In this document: positions 55,442-63,813 of the stretch, piece by piece | Layout: each line of letters starts with the position of its first letter | Numbering within the stretch: position 1 is the stretch's first letter | Assembly (NCBI RefSeq): GCF_036549475.1 | Contig: NZ_JAZHLI010000020.1 | Coordinates: forward strand, 1-64,000 | Direction of reading: 5' to 3' | DNA: 64,000 bases | Source: Aurantimonas sp036549475 | GTDB taxonomy: Bacteria; Pseudomonadota; Alphaproteobacteria; Rhizobiales; Rhizobiaceae | Notes under the pieces: generated by a model | The model's database searches: none | What the model saw: only the letters and a program-made list of their open reading frames with translations | What the model was told of the DNA's origin: nothing | Made by a program: the position numbers and the translations under genes

Positions 55442-56086
55442 ATGAAAACACAAAAGGCCGAGATCCACCGCGAATTTGGCCCGTTTGCGGGTGTGGACGG
55501 CGTTCACGGGGTCAGTTTCGACGGGCGTCGCGTCTGGTTTGCCTCCGGCGACCATCTGAACGCGCTGGACCCGAACACCGGGGCGATCGAGCGACAGCTC
55601 GCGATTCCGGCCCATGCCGGAACGGCGTTCGACGGCACCCATCTCTTCCAGATATCGCAGTCGCGCATCCAGAAGATCGACCCGCTTTCGGGGGACGTCG
55701 TCGGCACGATTCCGGCACCTGGAAACGGCGGCGATTCCGGTCTCGCCTGGGCCGAGGGAGCGCTCTGGGTCGGCGAGCACCGGGGCCGACGCATCCATCA
55801 GGTGGATCCGGACACCGGCGCGGTGCTGCGCACGATCGAATCCGACCGGTTCGTCACCGGTGTGACCTGGGTCGACGGCGATTTGTGGCATGGGACCTGG
55901 GAGAACGACGCAAGCGAGATCCGGCGCATCGATCCTGACACGGGGGCCGTGCTCGCGACCCTCGCCATGCCGGCCGGCATGAACGTTGCCGGGCTCGAAT
56001 CCGACGGCAACGACCTCCTGTATTGCGGTAGCGGCGGCAGCGGCCTGTTGCGGGCGGTGCGCCGTCCCGGGCGAAGCGCAGACTAG
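55442..56086 (+). CDS. Beta-propeller protein, glutamine cyclotransferase-like
   Basis: A 214-residue protein with repeated four-strand blades such as FDGRRVWFASGDHLNALDPN, WAEGALWVGEHRGRRIHQVD and WVDGDLWHGTWENDASEIRR. Repeats of DPDTGAVL follow NHL/YncE style. There is no signal peptide, so it is cytoplasmic. It lies 9 bases after the frameshifted regulator gene on the same strand. Enzyme or binding function unknown. Confidence 0.75.
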   Translation: MKTQKAEIHREFGPFAGVDGVHGVSFDGRRVWFASGDHLNALDPNTGAIERQLAIPAHAGTAFDGTHLFQISQSRIQKIDPLSGDVVGTIPAPGNGGDSGLAWAEGALWVGEHRGRRIHQVDPDTGAVLRTIESDRFVTGVTWVDGDLWHGTWENDASEIRRIDPDTGAVLATLAMPAGMNVAGLESDGNDLLYCGSGGSGLLRAVRRPGRSAD

Positions 56087-56151
56087 GGAAGCCAGGCGAT
56101 CCAGGACCGTCGGCGTGCACCGAGAACCCGCCTTCGCATGGCGACTGCGGC

Positions 56152-56544
56152 CTATTCCTCCGTGCGGCCGCTGGCGTCCCGATCGCGCATGTATCGATGC
56201 GCCAGCGGAAACGGCGGCAACCAGGCTTCGCGCCGGACGACCCAGCTCTCATAGGTCGGCATCAGCCGGTCGGGGGCGTCGAGCGATCCCAGATTCACCT
56301 CGATCTCGTCGTCGGTGCGGGCGAAGACGGAGGAGCCGCATCGGGGACAGAAGAACCGCCCGGCATGGTCGCGCGTCTCGCCGTCGATCGTCACTGCGTC
56401 CTGGGGGAAGATGGCCGTCGCCTGGAAGAGCGCCCCGTGATGCTTGCGGCAATCGAGACAATGGCAGAGGCCGACCCGGTAAGGCTGGACTGACGCCACG
56501 ATCCGCACGTCGCCGCAAAGGCAGCCGCCCGTGAACCGATCCAT
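56152..56544 (-). CDS. GFA family zinc protein
   Basis: A 130-residue protein of the glutathione-dependent formaldehyde-activating (GFA/CENP-V) family: GGCLCGDVRI, LCHCLDCRKHHGALFQATAI and FFCPRCGSSVFARTDDE supply the Cys ligands. Such proteins bind zinc; the founding enzyme joins formaldehyde with glutathione, others are uncharacterised. Start follows GGAGGCGGG. It is divergent from the transglycosylase gene. Confidence 0.88.
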   Translation of the reverse strand: MDRFTGGCLCGDVRIVASVQPYRVGLCHCLDCRKHHGALFQATAIFPQDAVTIDGETRDHAGRFFCPRCGSSVFARTDDEIEVNLGSLDAPDRLMPTYESWVVRREAWLPPFPLAHRYMRDRDASGRTEE

Positions 56545-56821
56545 CTCCCGCCTCCTCGCTAAGCCAGCGTTCGGGAATGGTTACGGCGAACCCTGCGGGT
56601 CGTCCATCATGCGTTTCGAGCGGTGCTGCAGCAGTTGCCTCCGGTGGGATGCTGCACTTCCTGCGGCCGGGCGTGGAGATGCCGCGGGAGATGGTCTCCG
56701 GCGCATACGCATACAACTGCCGTGCGAGGCTCGCGCTGTCGTGATGCCGGACGCCACGTTTGCCGACCGATGCGCCATACAGCGCCTTGGCTGGCCCTGC
56801 CGTCCCCGCTACGATCCGGCC

Positions 56822-58057
56822 ATGATTGGCAACCCCTTCCGCTCCGTCGTCCTCGTCTGTCTTCTCCTCGCCGGGGCCCTCCCGCCGGCCGGGGCGCAAT
56901 CGGTCGAGGCCGGGTTCCGCAGCTTCCTCGAAGCCGACATCTGGCCCGCGGCCCGCGCCCGGGGCGTTCCGCGGCCGGTGTTCGACGCCGCGTTCCAGGG
57001 CGTGCGGCCCAATCTGGATCTGCCCGACCTGCAGCTTCCCGGTGCCGGAGGAACCGTCGCGGAGACGAATTTCCAGGCCGAGTTCAAGAGCGGCGCGGCC
57101 TATCTCTCCGAAGGCGCGGTCGCCGGAAACGCCCGGCAGGGCCGGGCTCTCCTGGCGAAGCACCGCGCCGTCCTGGGCCGGATCGAGGCGCGCTACGGCG
57201 TGCCCGCGCCGGTCATCGTCGCCATCTGGGGGCGGGAATCAGCCTTCGGGGCGGCGAAGATCCCCCACGACGCCTTCGAGGTGCTGGGCACCAAGGCCTA
57301 TCTGTCGCGTCGCAAGGCGATGTTCCGGGAGGAACTCCTGGCCGCCCTGCAGATCGTCGCCGACGGCCATCTGAAGACCTCGGAGATGAAGTCGTCCTGG
57401 GCGGGGGCGCTGGGCCAGCCGCAATTCATGCCGACGAAATTCCTCGGGCTCGCCGTCGATTTCGACGGGGACGGGCGCCGCGACATCTGGAATTCGGTGC
57501 CCGACACGCTGGCCTCGATCGCCCATTACCTGCAGCAGGCCGGCTGGCAGACGGGCCGCGACTGGGGGTTCGAGGCGGTCGTGCCGGCCGCCGTCTCATG
57601 CGCCAACGAAGGCCCGGACCGCGGGCGGCCGATTTCGGAGTTCGTCGCAGCGGGGGTGACCCGGGTGTCTGGCCGGCCGTTCCCGCCACACGAGCTGGCC
57701 GCCCGTGGCCATCTGATGATGCCGGCCGGCCGCCTTGGCCCCGCCTTCATCGCCACCCCGAACTTCTACGTCATCAAGGCCTACAACAATTCCGACCTCT
57801 ACGCCCTCTTCGTCGGGCATGTCGCCGACCGGATGCAGGGCGCCGGGCCGTTGACGGCCCGCTGGGCGGCGACCGACCGGCTGACCCGCGGCGACGTGGC
57901 GCGCATGCAGCAGAAGCTGGAGGCGCGAGGCTACGATGTCGGCGGCGCGGACGGCCTCGCCGGCTTCAAGACGCGGCGCTCGATCGGGGCGTTCCAGCTC
58001 GAAGCTGGCATGCCGGAAACCTGCTGGCCGACACGGGTGCTCGCCGGCGCGCTCTGA
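56822..58057 (+). CDS. Lytic murein transglycosylase (SltB/MltB-like)
   Basis: A 411-residue exported enzyme that cleaves peptidoglycan glycan strands. Signal peptide FRSVVLVCLLLAGALPPAGA; catalytic segment VIVAIWGRESAFGAAKI with Glu139; downstream SSWAGALGQPQFMPTKFLGL and FDGDGRRDIWNSVPDTLASI; a C-terminal peptidoglycan-binding domain (RMQQKLEARGYDVGGADGLA). The ATG at 56822 begins the signal; frames upstream are shadows. Confidence 0.93.
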   Translation: MIGNPFRSVVLVCLLLAGALPPAGAQSVEAGFRSFLEADIWPAARARGVPRPVFDAAFQGVRPNLDLPDLQLPGAGGTVAETNFQAEFKSGAAYLSEGAVAGNARQGRALLAKHRAVLGRIEARYGVPAPVIVAIWGRESAFGAAKIPHDAFEVLGTKAYLSRRKAMFREELLAALQIVADGHLKTSEMKSSWAGALGQPQFMPTKFLGLAVDFDGDGRRDIWNSVPDTLASIAHYLQQAGWQTGRDWGFEAVVPAAVSCANEGPDRGRPISEFVAAGVTRVSGRPFPPHELAARGHLMMPAGRLGPAFIATPNFYVIKAYNNSDLYALFVGHVADRMQGAGPLTARWAATDRLTRGDVARMQQKLEARGYDVGGADGLAGFKTRRSIGAFQLEAGMPETCWPTRVLAGAL

Positions 58058-58140
58058 GGCTATCCACAGCTGATTTAACCTTGCGTACACGATCCCTGCC
58101 GAAACCTTTCCGCTGTTGCGGGCGCGACCTTTCACCCGGG

Positions 58141-58265
58141 CCGCGTGGCGGGTACCGAGAAAGGGTGGAACCCGAGGAGAGCAGGCGGCACGTTCCGCCT
58201 GCCACGCGGCGGGAGTTGCCTGGGGAGGCGACGCGGACGGTTCGATCCATCGTCGAACCGTCCGC
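58141..58265 (+). ncRNA. Candidate structured RNA
   Basis: Three inverted repeats: CCGCGTGGC (58141-58149) with GCCACGCGG (58201-58209); an inner hairpin GCAGGCGG with CCGCCTGC (58181-58202; shares two bases with the outer pair); and a perfect 13-base-pair hairpin GCGGACGGTTCGA / TCGAACCGTCCGC (58233-58265) followed by CCCTTTCC. It could be an sRNA, an mRNA leader or terminators. Strand is a guess; I do not recognise a family. Confidence 0.35.
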
Positions 58266-58307
58266 CCCTTTCCACCGGCCCAGCCCGGTCCGGTCGAACG
58301 GCGTCGC

Positions 58308-58510
58308 CGGTCATCGGATGCGCCTCACGGTGCCAAAGCAGCCGCAGCAGTCCGGCCGCAAAGCCGAGCGCACAAATTTTCGCGAAATGACAGGCCGACT
58401 GCAATAGTNCGGTCATCGGATGCGCCTCACGGTGCCAAAGCAGCCGCAGCAGTCCGGCCGCAAAGCCGAGCGCACAAATTTTCGCGAAATGACAGGCCGA
58501 CTGCAATAGT
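58308..58510. repeat. Exact 101-base direct duplication around an N, contig join
   Basis: Bases 58308-58408 and 58410-58510 appear identical (101 each), separated by a single N at 58409. The right edge of copy 1 and the left edge of copy 2 coincide with the N, as expected when overlapping contig ends were joined with one N. Not a biological repeat in all likelihood. Confidence 0.9.
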
Positions 58511-58594
58511 TTTGCCACATCCTGTGCCGATGACCGTCAGGTCGGCTCGCATGATTCGTGATCCGGCCCGTACAATCGATTTTGGGGAAAGCGA

Positions 58595-59911
58595 TTGAAA
58601 CGACTGATCTGGATACCGTCCAGCATCATGATCCTTGCGGGTCTCGGCTACGCGGTCGGCAAGACGTCCGACCTGGTCGTGCCGCGGATGGACGCCGGCA
58701 CGGACGTCGCCGCTTTCGTTGCGCCCAGATCAGACCTGCCCCTCGACGTTTCCCTGGTCGGAAACGGGAAGAACGTCTTCTCCGAAATTGCCGTGGCCAC
58801 CGTCGAGCCGTTCGACGCGGATGGCGACGGCACGCCCGATGCCGACGAATTGCTGTCGCCCGCAGGCTCCAGGCCGGTTGAAACCTCCGCGTCCGCGCAA
58901 CTCGCCGAACTGGCGCGCGCAGGCAGTTCCCGGACCTTGTCGCTGCAGGTTGCCGCGACCGTCGGCGCATCCGGCGAAACCTCCGCGGCACGCCTGCCGG
59001 CGACCGCGACGGCCTGGCAGTCGGAGCATTATCGCGACAATCCGCTGGTCGGCGAAGTCTTCGATGCGCGCGGCGCGCGCTCCAGCCACGATTTCCTGCT
59101 GGGCGCCGCCTCCGGGGCCCGCTACGTGCTGCTCGGCGAAATTCACGACAATCCCGACCATCATCGGCTGCAGGCCGACATCATCGGCGGTCTCGCCAGG
59201 CTCGGCGCAGAGCCGTCAGTGGTCTTCGAGATGATCCCCGAGAGATTTGCCGGCGTGCTGGAAGATTTCGCCGCGGCGGGCGGCAAGGACCTCGCGTCGC
59301 TGTCCGAGCAGTTGCAATGGACCGAGCGCGGCTGGCCGGACTTCTCGATCTACCAGCCCGTGTTCGAGGCGGTCGTCGCCGACGACCTGGCGATGCGTGC
59401 CGGCGATCTGGACCGCGAGACGATCATGGCGATCGGCGAGAAGGGCCTCGACGCCCTCTCCGAGGCCGACGTGGCGCGGCTGTCGTTGCGTCTGCCGGTA
59501 TCGGCGGACCAGTCTGCCGATCTTGCCGACACCATCCGGACGGCCCATTGCGGCCTAATGCCCGAAGGTGCCATCGGCCAGATGGCGCTCGTCCAGCGCG
59601 CCCGCGACGGGGCGCTCGCCGACGCGATGGTCGAGGCGGCCGAGGACAGCGGCAGCGCCGTGCTGATCGCCGGTTCCGGCCATGTCCGCAAGGACTGGGG
59701 CGTGCCGAACATTCTTGCCGAGCGCGATCCCGACGCCGCGACGGTCGCGGTGCAGATGGTCGAGGTCAGCGACTCCGAGTCGGAGGCCGCCGATTACGGC
59801 CTGACGAGCGAGGCACCGGCACCCTACGACTATACGATCTTCACCCCGCGCAGCGACATCGCCGACCACTGCGCCGAGCTGCGGGCCCGGATGGGACAGA
59901 CGAGCGAATAA
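58595..59911 (+). CDS. ChaN-family haem/iron-regulated protein with EF-hand-like loop
   Basis: A 438-residue protein. The C-terminal domain (about 150-435) is the ChaN/Tiki fold: YVLLGEIHDNPDHHRLQADI with the GExHDxxxHH motif, VVFEMIPERFAGVLEDFAAA and AGSGHVRKDWGVP. ChaN proteins bind haem. Residues 74-85 (DADGDGTPDADE) form a canonical EF-hand calcium loop in the N-terminal region, which also has an anchor-like hydrophobic start (IWIPSSIMILAGLGYAVG). Start is a TTG with GGGGAAA before it; an ATG at 58628 is the alternative. It is the first gene after the contig join. Confidence 0.82.
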   Translation: MKRLIWIPSSIMILAGLGYAVGKTSDLVVPRMDAGTDVAAFVAPRSDLPLDVSLVGNGKNVFSEIAVATVEPFDADGDGTPDADELLSPAGSRPVETSASAQLAELARAGSSRTLSLQVAATVGASGETSAARLPATATAWQSEHYRDNPLVGEVFDARGARSSHDFLLGAASGARYVLLGEIHDNPDHHRLQADIIGGLARLGAEPSVVFEMIPERFAGVLEDFAAAGGKDLASLSEQLQWTERGWPDFSIYQPVFEAVVADDLAMRAGDLDRETIMAIGEKGLDALSEADVARLSLRLPVSADQSADLADTIRTAHCGLMPEGAIGQMALVQRARDGALADAMVEAAEDSGSAVLIAGSGHVRKDWGVPNILAERDPDAATVAVQMVEVSDSESEAADYGLTSEAPAPYDYTIFTPRSDIADHCAELRARMGQTSE

Positions 59912-59962
59912 TTCCGCCCGTCGAGTGTCGGGCGCTCCCGGCGGCCGATCCGGTCGCCGGCG

Positions 59963-60811
59963 TCAGAAGCCGTAGAATTTACGGATCGTCGTCCAGCCCT
60001 CTTCCGCCGTGTCGACGAAGGTGACGAGATCCAGATCCTCGGGCGCAATGGTGCCTTCCTCGGCGAGCACCTCGAGATTGAGGACGCGCCGCCAGAAGGA
60101 TCCGCCGAAGAGCAAGACCGGGATGCGCTGCATCCGCCGCGTCTGGATCAGCGTCAGCGCCTCGAACAATTCGTCCATCGTGCCGAAGCCGCCCGGAAAG
60201 ATCGCCATCGCTTTCGCCCGCAGGAGGAAGTGCATCTTGCGGATGCCGAAATAATGGAAGTTGAAGCAAAGCTCCGGCGTGGCGTAGCGATTGGGCGCCT
60301 GCTCGTGGGGCAGGGTGATATTAAGCGAGATCGACAGGGCGTCCACATCCGCCGCGCCGCGATTGCCGGCCTCCATCACGCCCGGCCCACCGCCTGTCAC
60401 GATGACGAATTCCTTGCCGCCGTGGGAATCGGCGGAGTGCTGCGAGGCGAGGGCCGCGAAACGGCGGGCTTCTTCGTAGAAGCGCGAATTGGCCTCGAGA
60501 TTACGCCGCTGGGTCTCGTTGCGCGCCGCCCAGGGCGCGGTTCCGGGTTCGGGAATGCGGGCACCGCCGAACAGGACTACCGTCGACAGGATGCCCGCCT
60601 CGTTGAGGGCCAGTTCGGGCTTCATGAGTTCGAGCTGCAGCCGGATGCCGCGGGTCTCCTGGCGGGTCAGGAAATCCTCGTCGGCATAGGCCAGCGCATA
60701 GGTGGGCGAGCGCGTCTGGGGCGTGTCGACCTGGTCCTTGCTCTCCTCCCTGTCCCGCCGCGAGCTCGGAAAGGGATCCCAGCCATGCTGATCGCGGGGT
60801 GTGTCGTTCAT
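59963..60811 (-). CDS. LOG family protein (TIGR00730 type)
   Basis: A 282-residue Rossmann protein with GGGPGVMEAGNRGAADVDAL and FPGGFGTMDELFEALTLIQT, the signature loops of the LOG/lysine-decarboxylase-like family, which cleave ribose phosphate from nucleoside 5'-monophosphates. The longer form with the N-terminal segment GIRLQLELMKPELALNEAGI and FGGARIP is the common Rhizobiales type. ATG at 60811 with GAGGCAGAGA upstream; the frame beyond overlaps dapD on the other strand. It is divergent from dapD. Confidence 0.9.
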   Translation of the reverse strand: MNDTPRDQHGWDPFPSSRRDREESKDQVDTPQTRSPTYALAYADEDFLTRQETRGIRLQLELMKPELALNEAGILSTVVLFGGARIPEPGTAPWAARNETQRRNLEANSRFYEEARRFAALASQHSADSHGGKEFVIVTGGGPGVMEAGNRGAADVDALSISLNITLPHEQAPNRYATPELCFNFHYFGIRKMHFLLRAKAMAIFPGGFGTMDELFEALTLIQTRRMQRIPVLLFGGSFWRRVLNLEVLAEEGTIAPEDLDLVTFVDTAEEGWTTIRKFYGF

Positions 60812-60937
60812 CGTCTCTGCCTCGTCGCCTGCGTCCGGCCGTCGATTGACCGCCCTGGGGCCTTCAACTAGGGTCCGCGCCGACTTGGACAGGGTGCCGT
60901 GGCCCCGTCGTATCCCCCTTCTGCAGGAGTTTAGCCG

Positions 60938-61792
60938 ATGACCGCGCCGGATCGCGCCGCCCTCGAAACCACCATCGAACGGGCCTTCGAGGAACGGGAC
61001 ACGATCTCGGCGTCGACGACCGGCGAGGTCCGTGATTCCGTCGATGCCGCGCTGGACCTGCTCGACCGGGGCGAAGCCCGCGTCGCCTCGCGCGAGGCCG
61101 ACGGCAGCTGGACCGTGCATCAATGGCTGAAGAAGGCGGTGCTGCTGTCCTTCCGCCTCAACGACATGACCGTCATCGAGGGCGGTCCGGGCGGCGCGAC
61201 CTGGTGGGACAAGGTGCCGTCGAAATTCGAAGGCTGGAACGCCGACCGCTTCCGCGAGATGGGATTCCGCGCCGTGCCGAACGCCGTGGTGCGCCGCTCT
61301 GCCCATATCGGCAAGGGCGTCGTCCTGATGCCGTCCTTCGTCAATCTCGGCGCCTTCGTCGACGAGGGCACCATGGTCGACACCTGGGCGACCGTCGGCT
61401 CCTGCGCCCAGATCGGCAAGAACGTGCATCTTTCGGGCGGCGTCGGCATCGGCGGCGTCCTGGAGCCGATGCAGGCCGGCCCGACCATCATCGAGGACGG
61501 CTGTTTCATCGGTGCGCGGTCCGAGGTCGTCGAGGGCTGCATCGTGCGCGAGGGCTCGGTGCTGGGCATGGGCGTCTTCCTCGGCCAGTCGACCAAGATC
61601 GTCGACCGCACCACAGGCACGATCTCTTACGGCGAAGTGCCGCCCTATTCGGTGGTCGTCGCCGGCTCGCTGCCGGGCAAGCCGATGGGCAATGGCGAGC
61701 CGGGGCCGAGCCTCTACTGCGCCGTCATCGTCAAGCGCGTTGACGAACGCACCCGCTCCAAGACCTCGATCAACGAGCTGCTGCGCAACTGA
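60938..61792 (+). CDS. dapD: 2,3,4,5-tetrahydropyridine-2,6-dicarboxylate N-succinyltransferase
   Basis: It transfers succinyl from succinyl-CoA in the lysine/meso-DAP pathway. The 284-residue enzyme is a left-handed parallel beta-helix: VVLMPSFVNLGAFVDEGTMV, QIGKNVHLSGGVGIGGVLEP and NGCF-like EDGCFIGARSEVVEGCIVRE hexapeptide repeats. Start follows GCAGGAG. dapE, the enzyme two steps later, begins at 63814 on the same strand. Confidence 0.96.
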   Translation: MTAPDRAALETTIERAFEERDTISASTTGEVRDSVDAALDLLDRGEARVASREADGSWTVHQWLKKAVLLSFRLNDMTVIEGGPGGATWWDKVPSKFEGWNADRFREMGFRAVPNAVVRRSAHIGKGVVLMPSFVNLGAFVDEGTMVDTWATVGSCAQIGKNVHLSGGVGIGGVLEPMQAGPTIIEDGCFIGARSEVVEGCIVREGSVLGMGVFLGQSTKIVDRTTGTISYGEVPPYSVVVAGSLPGKPMGNGEPGPSLYCAVIVKRVDERTRSKTSINELLRN

Positions 61793-61835
61793 GCGACGTC
61801 GCGGCCCGCGACATTCGCCGGAGGCCGTAATAGCC

Positions 61836-62609
61836 ATGGCGCGACTGCGTTCCTTCTGGCCCCTGTCGCTGATCGCGGCGAGCGGGCTGTTCGGCTGGCT
61901 GCAGAGCGTGCCCTCGCTGCCGGCCGGCCATGAGGGCCTCTGCCGTACCGAAAGGGCGGCGGGGGTGGAGTATCTGGTCTGCGAAGTGCCGCTGGATCGC
62001 TACGACCTGGCGCTGCGGGCGGTCGATTCGGCCGGCGAGCCCTACGTGACCTTCGAGCGCGCCGCGGCGAGCGTGGAGGGCCGCGTCAGGCTGATCATGA
62101 ATGCCGGCATGTATCACGAGGACCGGCGTCCCGTCGGCCTGGCGGTGCAGGACGGCCGCGAGGTCAGTCCGCTGGTGCGCGGCACTGGCAGCGGCAATTA
62201 CTCGATGCAGCCGAACGGCATCTTCTTCGTCGAGGACGGCCGCGCCGCCGTCCTGACCACCGGTGCCTATCTGGCCGCTCCGCGCAGTCCGACCCTTGCG
62301 ACCCAGTCGGGGCCGATGCTGCTGATCGACGGCAAGCTGCATCCGCGCTTCATCGAAGGCTCCGACAGCCGGCATGTGCGCAACGGCATCTGTGCCAGCG
62401 AGGACGGCGGCACCGTGCGCCTCGTCCTCTCCCGCAGCCCGGTCAATTTCTGGGATTTCGCCGTCTTCTTCCGCGACCGGCTGAGCTGCCGCGACGCGCT
62501 GTTCTTCGATGGCAAGGTGTCGAGCCTGTCGTACCCGGAAGGCGGCATCGGCTACCGTCGCGACCGGCTCGGCCCGATGCTGGTGGTGGTCTCGGACAAG
62601 GCCGGATAG
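61836..62609 (+). CDS. Phosphodiester glycosidase family (NAGPA/DUF2233) protein
   Basis: A 257-residue protein with an N-terminal hydrophobic segment (FWPLSLIAASGLFGWLQS, signal or anchor) and the NAGPA-like core: VRLIMNAGMYHEDRRPVGLA, NYSMQPNGIFFVEDGRAAV, TLATQSGPMLLIDGKLH, HVRNGICASEDGGTVRLVLS and RDALFFDGKVSSL. Family members uncover phosphodiester sugars; bacterial substrates are unknown. Periplasmic action likely. Good ribosome-binding site (GGAGG, 11 bases). Confidence 0.87.
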   Translation: MARLRSFWPLSLIAASGLFGWLQSVPSLPAGHEGLCRTERAAGVEYLVCEVPLDRYDLALRAVDSAGEPYVTFERAAASVEGRVRLIMNAGMYHEDRRPVGLAVQDGREVSPLVRGTGSGNYSMQPNGIFFVEDGRAAVLTTGAYLAAPRSPTLATQSGPMLLIDGKLHPRFIEGSDSRHVRNGICASEDGGTVRLVLSRSPVNFWDFAVFFRDRLSCRDALFFDGKVSSLSYPEGGIGYRRDRLGPMLVVVSDKAG

Positions 62610-62635
62610 CCGGCCAGCGGTCGGTCAGCCGAGGC

Positions 62636-63679
62636 TCAGTCCGTCCCGCTGCCGCGCAATTCCGTCGCCAGATCGTCGGTGCCGGCCATGCGGGCGGCAA
62701 GCGGATCGGCCGGTGCCGGGTGGGCGGCAACGCGGCCACCCTTGCCGCTGTCCACGACCGCTGTTGCGGCAGGCTGCGGCGTGGCAGCGTCAGCCGGCGC
62801 ACCCTTTGCTTCCTCGGGCGCTTCCGGGCGGGGGATCGCGGCCGGCTTCGGTGCGGCGGCATAGGCAGCCGCGACCACCGGCTTGTCGGCCGGCCTGGCG
62901 GCTGCTGTCTGCTTAGTGATCGTGGCGTCAGTCGTGGACGCAGCGGGCGCTGCCGTCTTTGCTTGCGTCGGTGTCACCGCCGCGACGAGGGTGCCCACCA
63001 GCCCCGGTTCCGCCTGCGGTTCGACGATGGTGTCCGGCATGCGGCGGCGCTTCGACACTTCGGCCATGTGCGCCTTGACGGCGGAGCAGTAGCGCTTCGC
63101 GGAGGCGCTCATGCGGGTGGCGCGGTGGCCGCCCTTGTATTTCATCGAGGCCTGGCAGACGTCGTGTCCCCCCTTCTCCCAGGCGCCCTTCAGATATTTC
63201 ATGCCGTAGGTGAGATTGGTGTCGGCATCGAACAGCGCGCTGGCAGGGCCCGAGAAGCCCAGGGAGCGTGCCGTGGCGGGCTTGATCTGGCTGAGGCCGT
63301 AGACCCCGGCGCCGCGCGCCTTGGGATTGTAGCGGCTTTCGACCCGGACCACCGCATAGGCGAGGGCCGTGGGAACGCCCGCTTCGGCGGCGTGGCGCTC
63401 GATCAGCCTGTCGAGGGCCGCGCTGCCGGAGATGCTGCCGGCTTCCGCCGCAGCCCTGGCCTCCTTCGCCGCAACGGCGACGTCCGCTTCGGCCGGTGCC
63501 TCGGCATCGCTGGCCACGTGGGTCGTCTCGCCGCCATCGGCCAGGTTGAGCCCCATGGGGGAACCGCCGGGTCCGTCGGCGATGCAGCCGGCGAGCGCCG
63601 CCAGCGACGCGATCATGCCGAACATTGCGGCCCGTGCGACGCGGGCCGAGCCGGCCCTGGCGATCCTCGGCAATGTCAT
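62636..63679 (-). CDS. SLT-domain transglycosylase lipoprotein
   Basis: A 347-residue protein with a lipoprotein signal (SLAALAGC, Cys32) and a transglycosylase SLT domain (about 85-200) with catalytic Glu114 in YAVVRVESRYNPKARG, then GVYGLSQIKPATARSLGFSG and TNLTYGMKYLKGAW. A long Ala/Pro-rich C-terminal tail follows. It degrades peptidoglycan from the periplasm. It converges with the phosphodiester glycosidase gene and is divergent from dapE. Confidence 0.88.
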   Translation of the reverse strand: MTLPRIARAGSARVARAAMFGMIASLAALAGCIADGPGGSPMGLNLADGGETTHVASDAEAPAEADVAVAAKEARAAAEAGSISGSAALDRLIERHAAEAGVPTALAYAVVRVESRYNPKARGAGVYGLSQIKPATARSLGFSGPASALFDADTNLTYGMKYLKGAWEKGGHDVCQASMKYKGGHRATRMSASAKRYCSAVKAHMAEVSKRRRMPDTIVEPQAEPGLVGTLVAAVTPTQAKTAAPAASTTDATITKQTAAARPADKPVVAAAYAAAPKPAAIPRPEAPEEAKGAPADAATPQPAATAVVDSGKGGRVAAHPAPADPLAARMAGTDDLATELRGSGTD

Positions 63680-63813
63680 GCGGTCCCCTTGCGAAATATC
63701 CCCTGTCCTGCCTGTCCGTCGCGAAGGCGGCGGAAACGTGGCACGCGACCCTATCCTCGAAGTCGGCGGCCGCTGGTGGCGTTACGGCATCATCTGATCT
63801 ATCCCCGTCGGCC

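Larger units (their letters stand above)
58058..58594. other. Gene-free interval with assembly join
   Basis: No gene is supported in this 537-base interval. It holds a candidate structured RNA (58141-58265) and a duplicated 101-base block around an N (58308-58510). Open frames across the N are artefacts. Confidence 0.7.

Noticed and set aside
58141..58265. RNase P RNA, tmRNA or 6S RNA
   Set aside because: The conserved core sequences of these RNAs, such as GAGGAAAGTCC for RNase P, are not present.
58308..58510. Tandem repeat or CRISPR-like unit
   Set aside because: Only two copies, no spacer, and both edges coincide with the N; an assembly overlap explains it.
58116..58598. Open frames across the N at 58409
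   Set aside because: They arise from the duplicated block and the ambiguous base and encode the same peptide twice; they reflect the contig join.
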